A stretch of DNA of 64,000 nucleotides from Rhodothermaceae bacterium. Its GTDB lineage: Bacteria > Bacteroidota > Rhodothermia > Rhodothermales > Bin80. Below the pieces are notes generated by a model. The model saw nothing but the letters and a program-made list of their open reading frames with translations, was not told where the DNA came from and ran no database searches. Within the stretch, counting starts at the first letter, position 1; every line of letters starts with the position of its first letter. The translations under genes and the position numbers were made by a program. The stretch lies in contig VXSC01000018.1 of NCBI GenBank assembly GCA_009838195.1, positions 186,001 through 250,000 on the forward strand, written 5' to 3'. Positions 46,228 to 54,496 of this stretch are shown here, one piece after another.

Positions 46228-47241
46228 TTATTTACTTGAGCGTATTTTCTTTAACAACGAATGGTTCATTATGAGTTGCTCCTGTTGCTCGTTGAAATCG
46301 AAAGCTTCCAGTGTATCTAAGTCCACAAGTAATATTCCGGAAGCCCGAAGGAATTTGCGCATTGCGGCTAGATATGAATCATCTGAAACGACTTTCACCA
46401 AGGAGAACAGTTGATTGCCTGCGGTACTCAACATGTCTGAGTCAATTTTTCCAGTATGTGACGTGGTTGATTCAGGATTTTCGGCAATAAGAAGCCACTC
46501 CTTACCCTGAAACTCCGGCCAGTAGACATTATTGTTGTCCTGCCGCAAAACAAGGCGGTCCAAATCAATGGCCGGTATTCCCGCAAATGTTGTAAGACCG
46601 TATTCATTGAGTAGCATTTTTTCGTGATACTCCAACCCTGCCTTATGCAGCACCCCCGCCGCTGGCCTGGATCCACGTGGGTTTAATGCAAATCCTCTGG
46701 CAAACGGGCCCATACGTGGTGCGCGGAAGCACTGGGAACAGAATTTGGCGAACACGTCGGCCACATGTGTATCCATGTTCTTCAGCACCGTAACGGTTCG
46801 AATTGAGTACGAACCGGGGTGCATAATCTTGCCGGCAAGAAGTCGTGCCCATATTTCCTGCATCTGGTCAGAAGAAACATTTTGCACACATGAGAAAAAT
46901 TCTGCTACAAAATCATGGTCGGGTTCCACGTCGGGCGGTTTTTTTCCTTGGAGTAATGGTACAGCCTTCATTGACGTACTCATTACGTTATCTAGCTTTC
47001 TGGTTTCCTGAAAGACTATTTTCTGCCTAATCGTATTTCCAATCTCAATTTCTCGAGATGCCACAGTATCTGGAGGGATAAGTACCTTTAGTGCTTCAGA
47101 TTGATTTTCTGCCAGTAGCTTTAGGTCCTCCTTCCACAGCCTGTTCTTGAAGTCTGTAAACTTGGTGCTAATGTAGCTTGCGGCGATGTTGCCTAAGCCG
47201 TATTCGATAAATGTTTGAAGTGCGAAAAGTCCCGGATCCAT
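46228..47241 (-). CDS. DUF2806-like protein
   Basis: 337 aa. The segment MQEIWARLLAGKIMHPGSYSIRTVTVLKNMD in the middle (given here as one block of the family pattern: QEIWARLLAG, PGS.S.RT) is typical of DUF2806 proteins, which also carry an N-terminal helix-rich part (IRQKIVFQETRKLDNV). No catalytic motif visible. Such proteins often sit in accessory regions; here both flanks are gene-poor, so horizontal gain is plausible. Role unknown. Confidence 0.6.
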   Translation of the reverse strand: MDPGLFALQTFIEYGLGNIAASYISTKFTDFKNRLWKEDLKLLAENQSEALKVLIPPDTVASREIEIGNTIRQKIVFQETRKLDNVMSTSMKAVPLLQGKKPPDVEPDHDFVAEFFSCVQNVSSDQMQEIWARLLAGKIMHPGSYSIRTVTVLKNMDTHVADVFAKFCSQCFRAPRMGPFARGFALNPRGSRPAAGVLHKAGLEYHEKMLLNEYGLTTFAGIPAIDLDRLVLRQDNNNVYWPEFQGKEWLLIAENPESTTSHTGKIDSDMLSTAGNQLFSLVKVVSDDSYLAAMRKFLRASGILLVDLDTLEAFDFNEQQEQLIMNHSLLKKIRSSK

Positions 47242-47601
47242 GCGTCACAATGGCATATGTCGGCTGAATTGGGCAAGATACGCCTCATTCGCAATTTATG
47301 TCCCCCTGTTCTTACATTCTGCTTTGCCGCTAGTCGTTAGCGAGACCACGCAACAGGTACCTGCTGAATACAACAGTTGCTCCACGGTGCAGGGTAGCCT
47401 CCGGGTTACAACGAATGGGCAGGGCAGTTTCTTGAACCTTAGGCGTGGTGCGTGTGCTCTGAGGGAAAGAGAGAAGATCGGGATGTATATTCACATCCAC
47501 GGTCATGCCCAAAAGAGCAGGGTCAGAGTATTTGAAAAAAGCGAATCCCCCACCCCTGACCAGCTAGGGTAGCTCTGCTAACGATCTCAATATGCGGTGG
47601 G
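47242..47601. other. Intergenic region with an unsupported 110-codon frame
   Basis: 360 bp. A + frame (47240-47572) opens with a possible signal-like stretch but then becomes low-quality sequence. GGTCAG/CTGACC arms around 47520-47562 flank a T-run on the minus strand downstream of dapD, which might help terminate it. I do not call a gene. Confidence 0.35.
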
Positions 47602-48411
47602 TTAACGCAGCGCCGATTCCAGCTCCGTTGCCGCATCTGTCTGAGTGTCGCGATACTTCACGATCACGGGCACATACGTGGAAATCCCATGCTCATGGGC
47701 AAAGGAGCCTGATTTGGATCGGCTCCCGGGGACAACAACAGCCCCGGCAGGTACCTCACCCGGCTTGGCGATCCGTTCATGGACTAGATCGTAGAGTCGC
47801 GTGGAATTAGTCAGAATGACCCCGGGAGCCAAAACAGCACCTTCTCGAACAATGCAGCCTTCATAGATACCGCAGCCACCGCCAAGAAAGCTGTCATCCT
47901 CAATGATCACCGGCAGGGCCCCGGGAGGCTCTAATACTCCTCCGATCTGCACAGCAGCAGATACATGTACCCGTTTTCCAACCTGTGCGCAACTACCCAC
48001 GAGAGCGTGTGAATCCACCATGGTCCCCTCATCCACATATGCACCCGTATTGATGTACATCGGGGGCATGCAGATGACGCTTGGGCTGACATAGCAGCCG
48101 GTTCGAATGGAAGAGCCTCCGGGTACCAGTCGAACACGATCTGTGACGTTGAGGGGTTTGACCGGAAACGTATCCTTGTCAAAGAAAGGAGCCGGCTCGG
48201 CAGCAATTTTCTCCAGTCTCCCGATTCGAAATCCGTAAAGCAGACCTTTCTTCACCCAGGCATGAGCCTGCCAGATCCCTTCTTCATTGCGGGAAGCCGC
48301 CCGCACAGACCCATGATTGAGCGCATCAATCAGGTGCTCAAAACCAGATCTTTGTAGACTGGGGTCATCCGATGAAAGCTGCTGTTGAATGACTGATGGT
48401 GAAAAGGGCAT
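47602..48411 (-). CDS. dapD: 2,3,4,5-tetrahydropyridine-2,6-dicarboxylate N-succinyltransferase
   Basis: 269 aa from ATG 48411, which overlaps the ppgK stop (ATGA). Acyltransferase of the succinylase branch of lysine/diaminopimelate biosynthesis. Left-handed beta-helix of hexapeptide repeats in the middle: VRLVPGGSSIRTGCYVSP, MYINTGAYVDEGTMVD, AQVGKRVHVSAAVQIGG, IEDDSFLGGGCGIYEG. The C-terminal VVVPGSRSKSG is also family-like. An upstream in-frame ATG adds 9 residues. Confidence 0.95.
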   Translation of the reverse strand: MPFSPSVIQQQLSSDDPSLQRSGFEHLIDALNHGSVRAASRNEEGIWQAHAWVKKGLLYGFRIGRLEKIAAEPAPFFDKDTFPVKPLNVTDRVRLVPGGSSIRTGCYVSPSVICMPPMYINTGAYVDEGTMVDSHALVGSCAQVGKRVHVSAAVQIGGVLEPPGALPVIIEDDSFLGGGCGIYEGCIVREGAVLAPGVILTNSTRLYDLVHERIAKPGEVPAGAVVVPGSRSKSGSFAHEHGISTYVPVIVKYRDTQTDAATELESALR

Positions 48412-49157
48412 CAATCTGTTAAAGTGTGGGCCGCACACGCGGCTCCGATAATGCCGGCTTCATTCTGAAAATGTGCTGGTAGAAGTTGTGCCGTTGTTTT
48501 GAGCAGGTGAAAGTAGTGCTTGGTACGTTTCGGCCGGCTGACCCCGCCACCGAGAATAATCAAATTTGGGTCAAAAAGGAATTCAACGTAGGTCAGGTAG
48601 TTTTGAAGGCGCTTCGCCCACTTTTTCCAAGACAGTTGATCACGCTTGCGAATGCTGTTGGCTGCCAAGGCTTCCGCAGTGGTTCCAGCCATGCGTAGAT
48701 GGCCCAGTTCCAGGTTGGGGACCAGAACGGGTCCCACGAACAGGCTGGAGCCAATGCCTGTACCCAAGGTCAGGACGAGCGTCTTTCCAGATGCACCTTT
48801 GGCCGCACCATAGTGGACTTCTGCGTAGCCAGCGGCATCCGCATCGTTGAGCACCGTTACTTCAGAGCCTAACGTAGATGAAAACAGTTCCTCTACATTT
48901 GTGCCGATCCAGGATTGATCAATATTTGCGGCCGTACGGGCAATGCCGTCACGTATGCGTACAGGCATTGTGACTCCAACCTTTTTCTTCCACGAAAAAC
49001 GCTTCGTGACCGCGTGCACGACTCCCGCAACCTCCTTCGGGTATGCTCCGGTGGGCGTCTCAAGGCGGAAACGCTCCGAAGTCAGTTGCCCGGATTCAAT
49101 ATCAACCAGAGCTCCCTTGATCCCGGATCCCCCTATGTCTATTCCTAGAATTTCCAA
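48411..49157 (-). CDS. ppgK: Polyphosphate/ATP-glucokinase, ROK family
   Basis: 248 aa with start taken at TTG 49157 (LEILGIDIGGSGIKG), since PpgK proteins begin right at this motif; a TTG five codons upstream is also possible. ERFRLETPTGAYP and LTLGTGIGSSLF match strictly polyphosphate-dependent glucokinases (PpgK), which phosphorylate glucose with polyphosphate or ATP. GLNDAD-type NDADAAGYAE holds the catalytic Asp, and LELGH lies near the zinc-less loop. Coupled to dapD by overlap. Confidence 0.88.
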   Translation of the reverse strand: MEILGIDIGGSGIKGALVDIESGQLTSERFRLETPTGAYPKEVAGVVHAVTKRFSWKKKVGVTMPVRIRDGIARTAANIDQSWIGTNVEELFSSTLGSEVTVLNDADAAGYAEVHYGAAKGASGKTLVLTLGTGIGSSLFVGPVLVPNLELGHLRMAGTTAEALAANSIRKRDQLSWKKWAKRLQNYLTYVEFLFDPNLIILGGGVSRPKRTKHYFHLLKTTAQLLPAHFQNEAGIIGAACAAHTLTD

Positions 49158-49412
49158 GCCAAGACGTATCAAACCAAGCCCAAAGATAGTGTAAATCGGG
49201 CACCATAAGCAAGGCTCATCAGTTCTTGATTCAGTTAGTTGAGATTGGGCAGAGAGACTTTGTTAACGGTTCTGGTGGAGAGTTTATGTTAAGCAGGATG
49301 TTATTGGTTCCTCTGGATGAGTGAACCAAGGCGGATGTGCAAATTTTACGCTAGATGGCAGCCAAGAGAGTACCGATAGGAACAATAACCAACAAAGCCC
49401 TAACCATATCGG

Positions 49413-49805
49413 CTAATAGAATTCGAACATCCTCTGCACGAACCAGCCATAACCAAAAACAACCAATAGAACCCAAAACACAATTCCGATGAGGAATCCC
49501 CACCAAGTGGCCTTGATCCGTTTTGCTTTCAAAGTCTCACTATAGGCTTGTTCAAAAACATATCGGTCATCCCCTTCCCAGTTCACTAATATGCGGATGG
49601 GTACCTTAGGAGAGAGCAGATATACAATCAGCAGACCTATGGTATTAGCAAACAACCCCACGAAAAACCAGCCAGTGACTGACACATTTTGTGCCGTTGA
49701 CTCGGCTTCTGTTATGGGAGAATGCTTGTCATTTGTCATGAGAATAGTTGAATCTTTTGAATGAGATGAGGCAGATATGTTGTGAGTTGGATGTGCGATT
49801 TCCAA
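49413..49805 (-). CDS. Small membrane protein, tandem paralogue copy 2
   Basis: 130-aa frame, probably starting at the inner MTNDKHS (about 49739). Two hydrophobic helices: VTGWFFVGLFANTIGLLIVYLL and WWGFLIGIVFWVLLVVFGYGWF. It shares most residues with the next gene to the right (GDDRYVFEQAYSE, KATWWGFL), so the two arose by tandem duplication. Function unknown; no known family recognised. Confidence 0.65.
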   Translation of the reverse strand: MEIAHPTHNISASSHSKDSTILMTNDKHSPITEAESTAQNVSVTGWFFVGLFANTIGLLIVYLLSPKVPIRILVNWEGDDRYVFEQAYSETLKAKRIKATWWGFLIGIVFWVLLVVFGYGWFVQRMFEFY

Positions 49806-49850
49806 GATAGATTGTAGTTGGGAGAGTAACGATAACCGACAGAATCCAAA

Positions 49851-50255
49851 TTACATTGACGGAGCGAATTTCATCATGAACCAGAAGAAAAAGACATAAA
49901 ATCCACCAATCAACAGAACCAACAACAAAATTCCCGCGAGGAATCCCCACCAAGTCGCCTTGACCTGTTTTGCTTTCAAGGCCTCGCTATAGGCTTGTTC
50001 GAAAACATATCGGTCATCCCCGTCCCAATTTACGGATAACCGGATTGGTGTTTTGGGTGAGCGCAGATATACAATCAGCAGCCCGATGGTAGTAGCAAGA
50101 AGCCCCAAGAAAAACCAGCCGGTCACAGACACGTTTTGTGCCGCCGATTCGGCTTCTGATAGGAGGGAGCGCTTGTCATTCGTCATGAGAATATTTGAAT
50201 CGTTTGAATGAGATGAGACAGATGTGTTTTGGGCTGGAATACCTTCTTGTTTCAC
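49851..50255 (-). CDS. Small membrane protein, tandem paralogue copy 1
   Basis: 134-aa frame; the inner ATG for MTNDKRSLLSEAES (about 50186) is the more likely start because both copies share it. Helices VTGWFFLGLLATTIGLLIVYL and WWGFLAGILLLVLLIGGFYVFFFWF. Both copies have GDDRYVFEQAYSE between the helices, a likely soluble or periplasmic loop of about 30 residues. Unknown function. Confidence 0.65.
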   Translation of the reverse strand: MKQEGIPAQNTSVSSHSNDSNILMTNDKRSLLSEAESAAQNVSVTGWFFLGLLATTIGLLIVYLRSPKTPIRLSVNWDGDDRYVFEQAYSEALKAKQVKATWWGFLAGILLLVLLIGGFYVFFFWFMMKFAPSM

Positions 50256-50545
50256 AGCATGTGTCAGATAAGCTCAACCAGATTTTGTGTCTTTAGAATG
50301 TTTTCCTGCTTCTTTGAATGTGACAGACTGATCGGTTATTGTACTGCAGACACAAATATAATAAGCTCGGATGGAAAACATGTACTCTATTAGGTTGGTG
50401 AATTATAGCAGCAAGGGGTGATGTTTGCCGCCACTGAGACCACTGGTTCATGAGAACAAAGGCCTACTGAGCAGGTACAGAGAATGAGGTAAAATATATA
50501 CCCGTTTTTCGTTAGACCTCCAATTATAATTGTAATTCATTTGCC
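50256..50545. other. Intergenic region, promoter side of dnaG and the paralogues
   Basis: 290 bp between divergent genes. No frame with support. It should hold promoters in both directions; none can be fixed by eye. Confidence 0.4.
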
Positions 50546-50653
50546 ATGGTAAGAATTATTTTTTCGATCCTTCTAGTAGGACTGCTTGCCTTGGGGGCAT
50601 GTCAGTGTTCCGATAAGCCCGAGCAACCTCCGGTGGAGACAGCTCGCCTGTAG
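50546..50653 (+). CDS. Small lipoprotein (35 aa) upstream of dnaG
   Basis: ATG 50546 to TAG 50653. MVRIIFSILLVGLLALGACQC is a signal peptide with a lipobox (LGAC), then a short polar tail SDKPEQPPVETARL. That is the layout of a minimal lipoprotein (entericidin-like size). It ends 5 bp before dnaG, so it is probably on the same transcript. It is too short for most gene finders. Function unknown. Confidence 0.6.
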   Translation: MVRIIFSILLVGLLALGACQCSDKPEQPPVETARL

Positions 50654-50658
50654 GGCAT

Positions 50659-52512
50659 ATGTGGATCCCCGATCACATAGTGGATCAGGTGCGGGAAAGC
50701 TCAGATATCCTGGGTGTGGTTCAGGACTATGTGCGGATGAAAAAGGCGGGCAACAATTACGTGGGATTGTGTCCGTTTCACGAAGAAAAGACCCCATCCT
50801 TTAATGTGAATCCATCCAAAGGAATTTTTAAGTGTTTTGGGTGTGGCAAAGGGGGCAATGTCTTGACATTCGTGATGGAGATTGAGAGGCTTGAGTTCGT
50901 GGATGCGGTGCGTTGGCTTGCTGACCGAGCTGGGATTAAAATCCCGGAGCAGAGAGTAGATCGGGAGGCATTTGAACAGACAGAAGTCGTCTATCATGCG
51001 CTTCGATTCGCGTCCGAGTACTTTACCCAAAAACTTCAGGACCCCGTATCTGGTGCTGTGGCTCTTGCGTACTTGCAAAGGCGTGGATTAACAGAAAATA
51101 CTATTGAGCGATTTCAATTGGGTTATGCGCCCGATTCATGGGATGGTCTTCTCAAGGCGGCAGAGCGCGGACATATCAAGCCTGAGGCCCTGGAAAGAGC
51201 CGGACTGGTCAAAAAGAATGACAAAGGGGGATATTATGATCGGTTCCGAAACCGGGTGATCTTTCCGGTCTGGTCCCATATCGGTAAGATTACAGGTTTT
51301 GGCGGTCGGGCGCTGAAAGAAGGTCCGAGAACGCCGAAGTACCTCAATTCACCAGAGACTGAAGTGTATCACAAAAGCTTCGTGCTCTATGGTCTTTATC
51401 AGGCCAAACGGGAAGCACGTCAGCAGGGCAAGGTTCTATTGGTGGAAGGGTACACGGATGTCCTGGCTCTGGATCAGGCAGGCATTGGATCGGTGGCATG
51501 CTGTGGAACCGCGCTCACACCGCAACAAGTAAAGCTGTTGGGACGCTTTGTGAAAGAAATCCAGTTGCTCTATGATGCAGACACAGCAGGAGCTGAGGCG
51601 ACCGAACGTGCCATTGACTGTATCCTCCAAAATGGACTTGATGCAAGCGTTGTGTCGTTGCCGGAGGGAGAGGACCCGGATTCATTTGTTCGCAAACAGG
51701 GTGCCGATGAATTCAAGGCCTACCTTCAGGACGAGACCAGAGATTGGCTTGAATCCTTTTTCTGGTCTGCTAAGCAGAAGAACACACTCAGCACACCCCA
51801 GGGGATGCGGAAGGAAATTTCCAGGGTAGCAGAACGGATTACATGGTTGCAGGATCAGCTTCTGCAGAAATTATATATCCAAAAAACGAGTCAATTATTT
51901 GGTGTTCTGGAGGGAGATGTAGCGCAGGAGGTCGCTGTGCATTTCAGGAGCCGCCAAACGTCGGCCAATACAGCTCCTGCGCAGCCTGAAAGCTCTGAGA
52001 CCGTCGATACAATTCCCGAGCCGGAGAGAAAACTCTTGGAGTTGATGCTGGAGGAGGGGGCTCCCATGATTGAATATATCCTGGGGAATATGAGCCTTGA
52101 AGAGTTTCAGAAAGGTCCCTCTCTGGAACTCGTAGAGGCATTGGTTGCTCTTTACCATGGGCATACTCGGGAGTCCGACAAACTGGGTTCGATCGACGTT
52201 GGGCAGCTTCAGATCAGCGCACTCGGTCGGCAGTTGGCCGCTAGCCTCCTGATACGTCAGCATGAGATTTCGAAGAAATGGGAAGAGAAAAAGATTGCAG
52301 TTCCCAAACTGAATCAAAATCCAAAGCGTATTGCGAAGGATTGCATGCGGCGAGTCAAGAGAAAGTTGATCAAAGGAGAGATGAAAGACCTGATGTCTGG
52401 GATAACAAGTGCCGAAGAAGGTAGTGAGGCGCAACTCGAACTACAGGAGGAGTACCGAAAGAAGAGTCAGTATCTGATTTCTCTTGAGAAGGGAGAAGTT
52501 TTTGAGGATTGA
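50659..52512 (+). CDS. dnaG: DNA primase DnaG
   Basis: 617 aa. Zinc finger: CPFHEEKTPSF then KCFGCGKGG (Cys-x2-His ... Cys-x2-Cys). RNA polymerase domain with RFRNRVIFPVW and FGGRALKEG, Toprim core VLLVEGYTDVLAL, and DADTAGAEA. The C-terminal part is the helicase-binding domain. Synthesises RNA primers at the replication fork with DnaB. Start at ATG 50659 is the usual beginning (IPDHIVDQVRESSDIL). Confidence 0.96.
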   Translation: MWIPDHIVDQVRESSDILGVVQDYVRMKKAGNNYVGLCPFHEEKTPSFNVNPSKGIFKCFGCGKGGNVLTFVMEIERLEFVDAVRWLADRAGIKIPEQRVDREAFEQTEVVYHALRFASEYFTQKLQDPVSGAVALAYLQRRGLTENTIERFQLGYAPDSWDGLLKAAERGHIKPEALERAGLVKKNDKGGYYDRFRNRVIFPVWSHIGKITGFGGRALKEGPRTPKYLNSPETEVYHKSFVLYGLYQAKREARQQGKVLLVEGYTDVLALDQAGIGSVACCGTALTPQQVKLLGRFVKEIQLLYDADTAGAEATERAIDCILQNGLDASVVSLPEGEDPDSFVRKQGADEFKAYLQDETRDWLESFFWSAKQKNTLSTPQGMRKEISRVAERITWLQDQLLQKLYIQKTSQLFGVLEGDVAQEVAVHFRSRQTSANTAPAQPESSETVDTIPEPERKLLELMLEEGAPMIEYILGNMSLEEFQKGPSLELVEALVALYHGHTRESDKLGSIDVGQLQISALGRQLAASLLIRQHEISKKWEEKKIAVPKLNQNPKRIAKDCMRRVKRKLIKGEMKDLMSGITSAEEGSEAQLELQEEYRKKSQYLISLEKGEVFED

Positions 52513-52658
52513 ATGCAGGAGGCAATCAGAACGAATACTCCAGCAAGTACTGGGTCAATTAGGACTCACTGCAATGCGGTGTGGGTGCTGTCGGCATTAG
52601 AGACCGGTTGGCACAGAAGTAGGATCCTTAACGGGGCGGAGATTTCGGCGTGGCAGAA

Positions 52659-53075
52659 TCAGTAGTAGCGCTCAAGGCGCTCGGGTGCCTCGGCATCGTA
52701 TTCTTTGGAGATCCAGTAGGTTTTCGCGTCTGGATCGAGTTTGCGCCGAAGCGGATCCTTCCCGAAGAGTTGCATCAGCAAGCCAATCGGGATGAATAGG
52801 AATACGAAGATTACAGTCAGTATAACCCGCGTCATGATGAAACCCAGAACCAGTGCCAGCGCCATCCATGGCTTGTAGAATGGTCGCAATAATCCTGGGG
52901 CAATCAACCCGGTAACCAGGAGCAGACCACCAATCCCCGCAACGATTACCACTCCCGGAATATCACGCCAGTAGAGTACACCGGCAACGATTAGGAATGC
53001 AATCCCAAGCGTGATCCCAAAGGAGCGCAGTTGACGGGGTCCTGTATCAAGTGACTGTAATTCTTCACGCAGCAT
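52659..53075 (-). CDS. SxtJ-like small membrane protein
   Basis: 138 aa from ATG 53075, overlapping the amidotransferase stop by 11 bases. Four hydrophobic segments: FGITLGIAFLIVAGVLYW, VVIVAGIGGLLLVTGLI, WMALALVLGFIMTRVILTVIFVFLFIPIGLLM. The KPWMALALVLGFIMTRVILTV region and the pattern P(I/L)GLLM resemble SxtJ family proteins. Role not established. Last gene of the dnaE-side run. Confidence 0.6.
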   Translation of the reverse strand: MLREELQSLDTGPRQLRSFGITLGIAFLIVAGVLYWRDIPGVVIVAGIGGLLLVTGLIAPGLLRPFYKPWMALALVLGFIMTRVILTVIFVFLFIPIGLLMQLFGKDPLRRKLDPDAKTYWISKEYDAEAPERLERYY

Positions 53076-53751
53076 ATTCGTACTCCAGGGCCTGTCGGAC
53101 AAGGTTACGGAATAAGGAGTATGCCTCCATTCGTTCTGGATGAAACTGTACACCGATATGGATGCCGTCTATGCGTTCGATGGCTTCAATGGTGCCATCC
53201 GAGCTCTGAGCACTTACAATATAGCCGGTTCCTGGATCGCATACGGCTTGGAAATGGCGGGAATTCACAATGTTAACGTCTGAATCCCAGATCTTCGCCA
53301 GGTGGCTGTTTGGAAGAATTTTCATCGGATGGTCAGCGGCTCCTCGTTTTTCGCTGTGCACGCATGTTCCGCTGACCTGCTTTTCGACATCTGCGTAGAG
53401 CGTCCCTCCAGCCCGGACAGAGAGCAGTTGCATGCCATAGCAAATTCCAAGGATAGGCAGATTCTGTTCAATTGCCACATCCAGAATCAGGTTGTCAGAC
53501 TTCCACCGCTTCGGATTGACAGGGTCCAGTTGAGTGGGGAGGGTTCCAATCATGTTGGTGGTGATACCGGGGCCACCGGGGATGATTAGTCCTTGAAGCG
53601 GATCACAAAGTCGTTTCGCTTCTACTACAGAATTCACCAGTGGCAGAAGCGTTGGCTGTCCGTGAGCGGCCCTTACCGCATTCACATAGCTGTGATCAAG
53701 CCGGTATTGTTCGTCTTCAAAAGATGTCGTTATACCAATCAACGGTTTCAT
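53065..53751 (-). CDS. Class I glutamine amidotransferase, gamma-glutamyl-GABA hydrolase-like
   Basis: 228 aa. Catalytic Cys in LGICYGMQLL, catalytic His-x-Glu in VQFHPERM. PLIGITTSFEDEQY at the N-terminus matches the PuuD/peptidase C26 group, which cleaves gamma-glutamyl bonds, for instance in putrescine breakdown. No other polyamine genes are nearby. Start overlaps the Smr gene stop by four bases. Confidence 0.85.
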   Translation of the reverse strand: MKPLIGITTSFEDEQYRLDHSYVNAVRAAHGQPTLLPLVNSVVEAKRLCDPLQGLIIPGGPGITTNMIGTLPTQLDPVNPKRWKSDNLILDVAIEQNLPILGICYGMQLLSVRAGGTLYADVEKQVSGTCVHSEKRGAADHPMKILPNSHLAKIWDSDVNIVNSRHFQAVCDPGTGYIVSAQSSDGTIEAIERIDGIHIGVQFHPERMEAYSLFRNLVRQALEYEYAA

Positions 53752-54080
53752 AAATGGCCGATGTTACGCAAGGTCATGCGTCCAGGGATGTGACGGTTTC
53801 CCGTTCTTCGTAAGGCAACAATCATATGGCCTTCAGACTTGAACGCGCCGCTCACATGTAGGGTAAGCTCCCCACTCTCAATCAACTCAGTGAGAGCAGA
53901 TTTGATCGTGCGCTTGCCGGGGGTTGAAGTAGACATTCCGTGAATCAATCGCACCGAGTCCCGGCCACGACGTGAAGATTCAATGATTAGCTGGCGGGCA
54001 AGGCGCAGCGCCTCGTTTACTGTACAGCCGTGTAAATCTAGTTCCGGTCGGATTCCATTATCGGTGAGGCGGGGCTTCAT
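53748..54080 (-). CDS. Smr-domain protein
   Basis: 110 aa, essentially one Smr domain: LDLHGCTVNEALRLARQ then RLIHGMSTSTPGKRTIKSAL (the H-G-x-G-like loop). Smr domains are nicking endonucleases or RNA-binding modules found in MutS2 and in stand-alone form. Cytosolic. Coupled by ATGA overlaps to both neighbours. Confidence 0.85.
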   Translation of the reverse strand: MKPRLTDNGIRPELDLHGCTVNEALRLARQLIIESSRRGRDSVRLIHGMSTSTPGKRTIKSALTELIESGELTLHVSGAFKSEGHMIVALRRTGNRHIPGRMTLRNIGHL

Positions 54081-54496
54081 GATGGAGGTGGACGAAAGTA
54101 GTCCTCAATCCAGACATATATTTGCTGTCGCACACGTCGAAAGGCTGCGAGCTTTTCAGCATCTGAGCCACTGGTTGCGCGGGGGTCCTCAAAACGGCGA
54201 TGAATATTACTTCTGGCAGGGACGAAGGGGCAGGCTTCACGCGCAGAATCACAGACGGTCACAACGGTATCCAAGTTCATCGACAGGAATTCGCGGACGT
54301 TTTTGGAGGATTGGTCCTGGATGTCAATCCCGATTTCATCCATGGCACGGATTGCAAATGGGTTCACACCGCTTGGATCCGTCCCCGCGCTGTACACTTC
54401 ATAGTGATCGCCGTAGAGGTGTTTCAGCAAACCTTCTGCCATTTGCGAGCGGGACGAGTTATGTGTACAAACAAATAGCACAGTCGGCTTATTCAT
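54077..54496 (-). CDS. Arsenate reductase / low-molecular-weight phosphotyrosine phosphatase family (ArsC-type)
   Basis: 139 aa from ATG 54496. Active site P-loop CTHNSSRSQMAEG (Cys-x5-Arg), and the second redox pair region TVCDSAREACPFVP holds the two Cys used in thioredoxin-coupled ArsC. So it is likely an arsenate reductase rather than a protein phosphatase. It overlaps the dnaE stop by eight bases. No ars operon nearby, so a stand-alone role. Confidence 0.87.
   Translation of the reverse strand: MNKPTVLFVCTHNSSRSQMAEGLLKHLYGDHYEVYSAGTDPSGVNPFAIRAMDEIGIDIQDQSSKNVREFLSMNLDTVVTVCDSAREACPFVPARSNIHRRFEDPRATSGSDAEKLAAFRRVRQQIYVWIEDYFRPPPS

Larger units (their letters stand above)
49413..50255 (-). 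repeat. Tandem gene duplication (two ~400-bp copies)
   Basis: The two open frames at 49413-49805 and 49851-50255 are clearly similar at DNA level for most of their length, including the stretch upstream of the inner ATG (GATTC..ATTCTCATG). Similar GAGAGTA-CGATA strings lie after each copy (about 49351 and 49818), so the duplicated unit includes flanking sequence. Confidence 0.8.

Noticed and set aside
47240..47572. 110-codon plus frame with a signal-like start.
   Set aside because: Sequence beyond the first 40 codons looks non-coding and the start overlaps a divergent gene's start.
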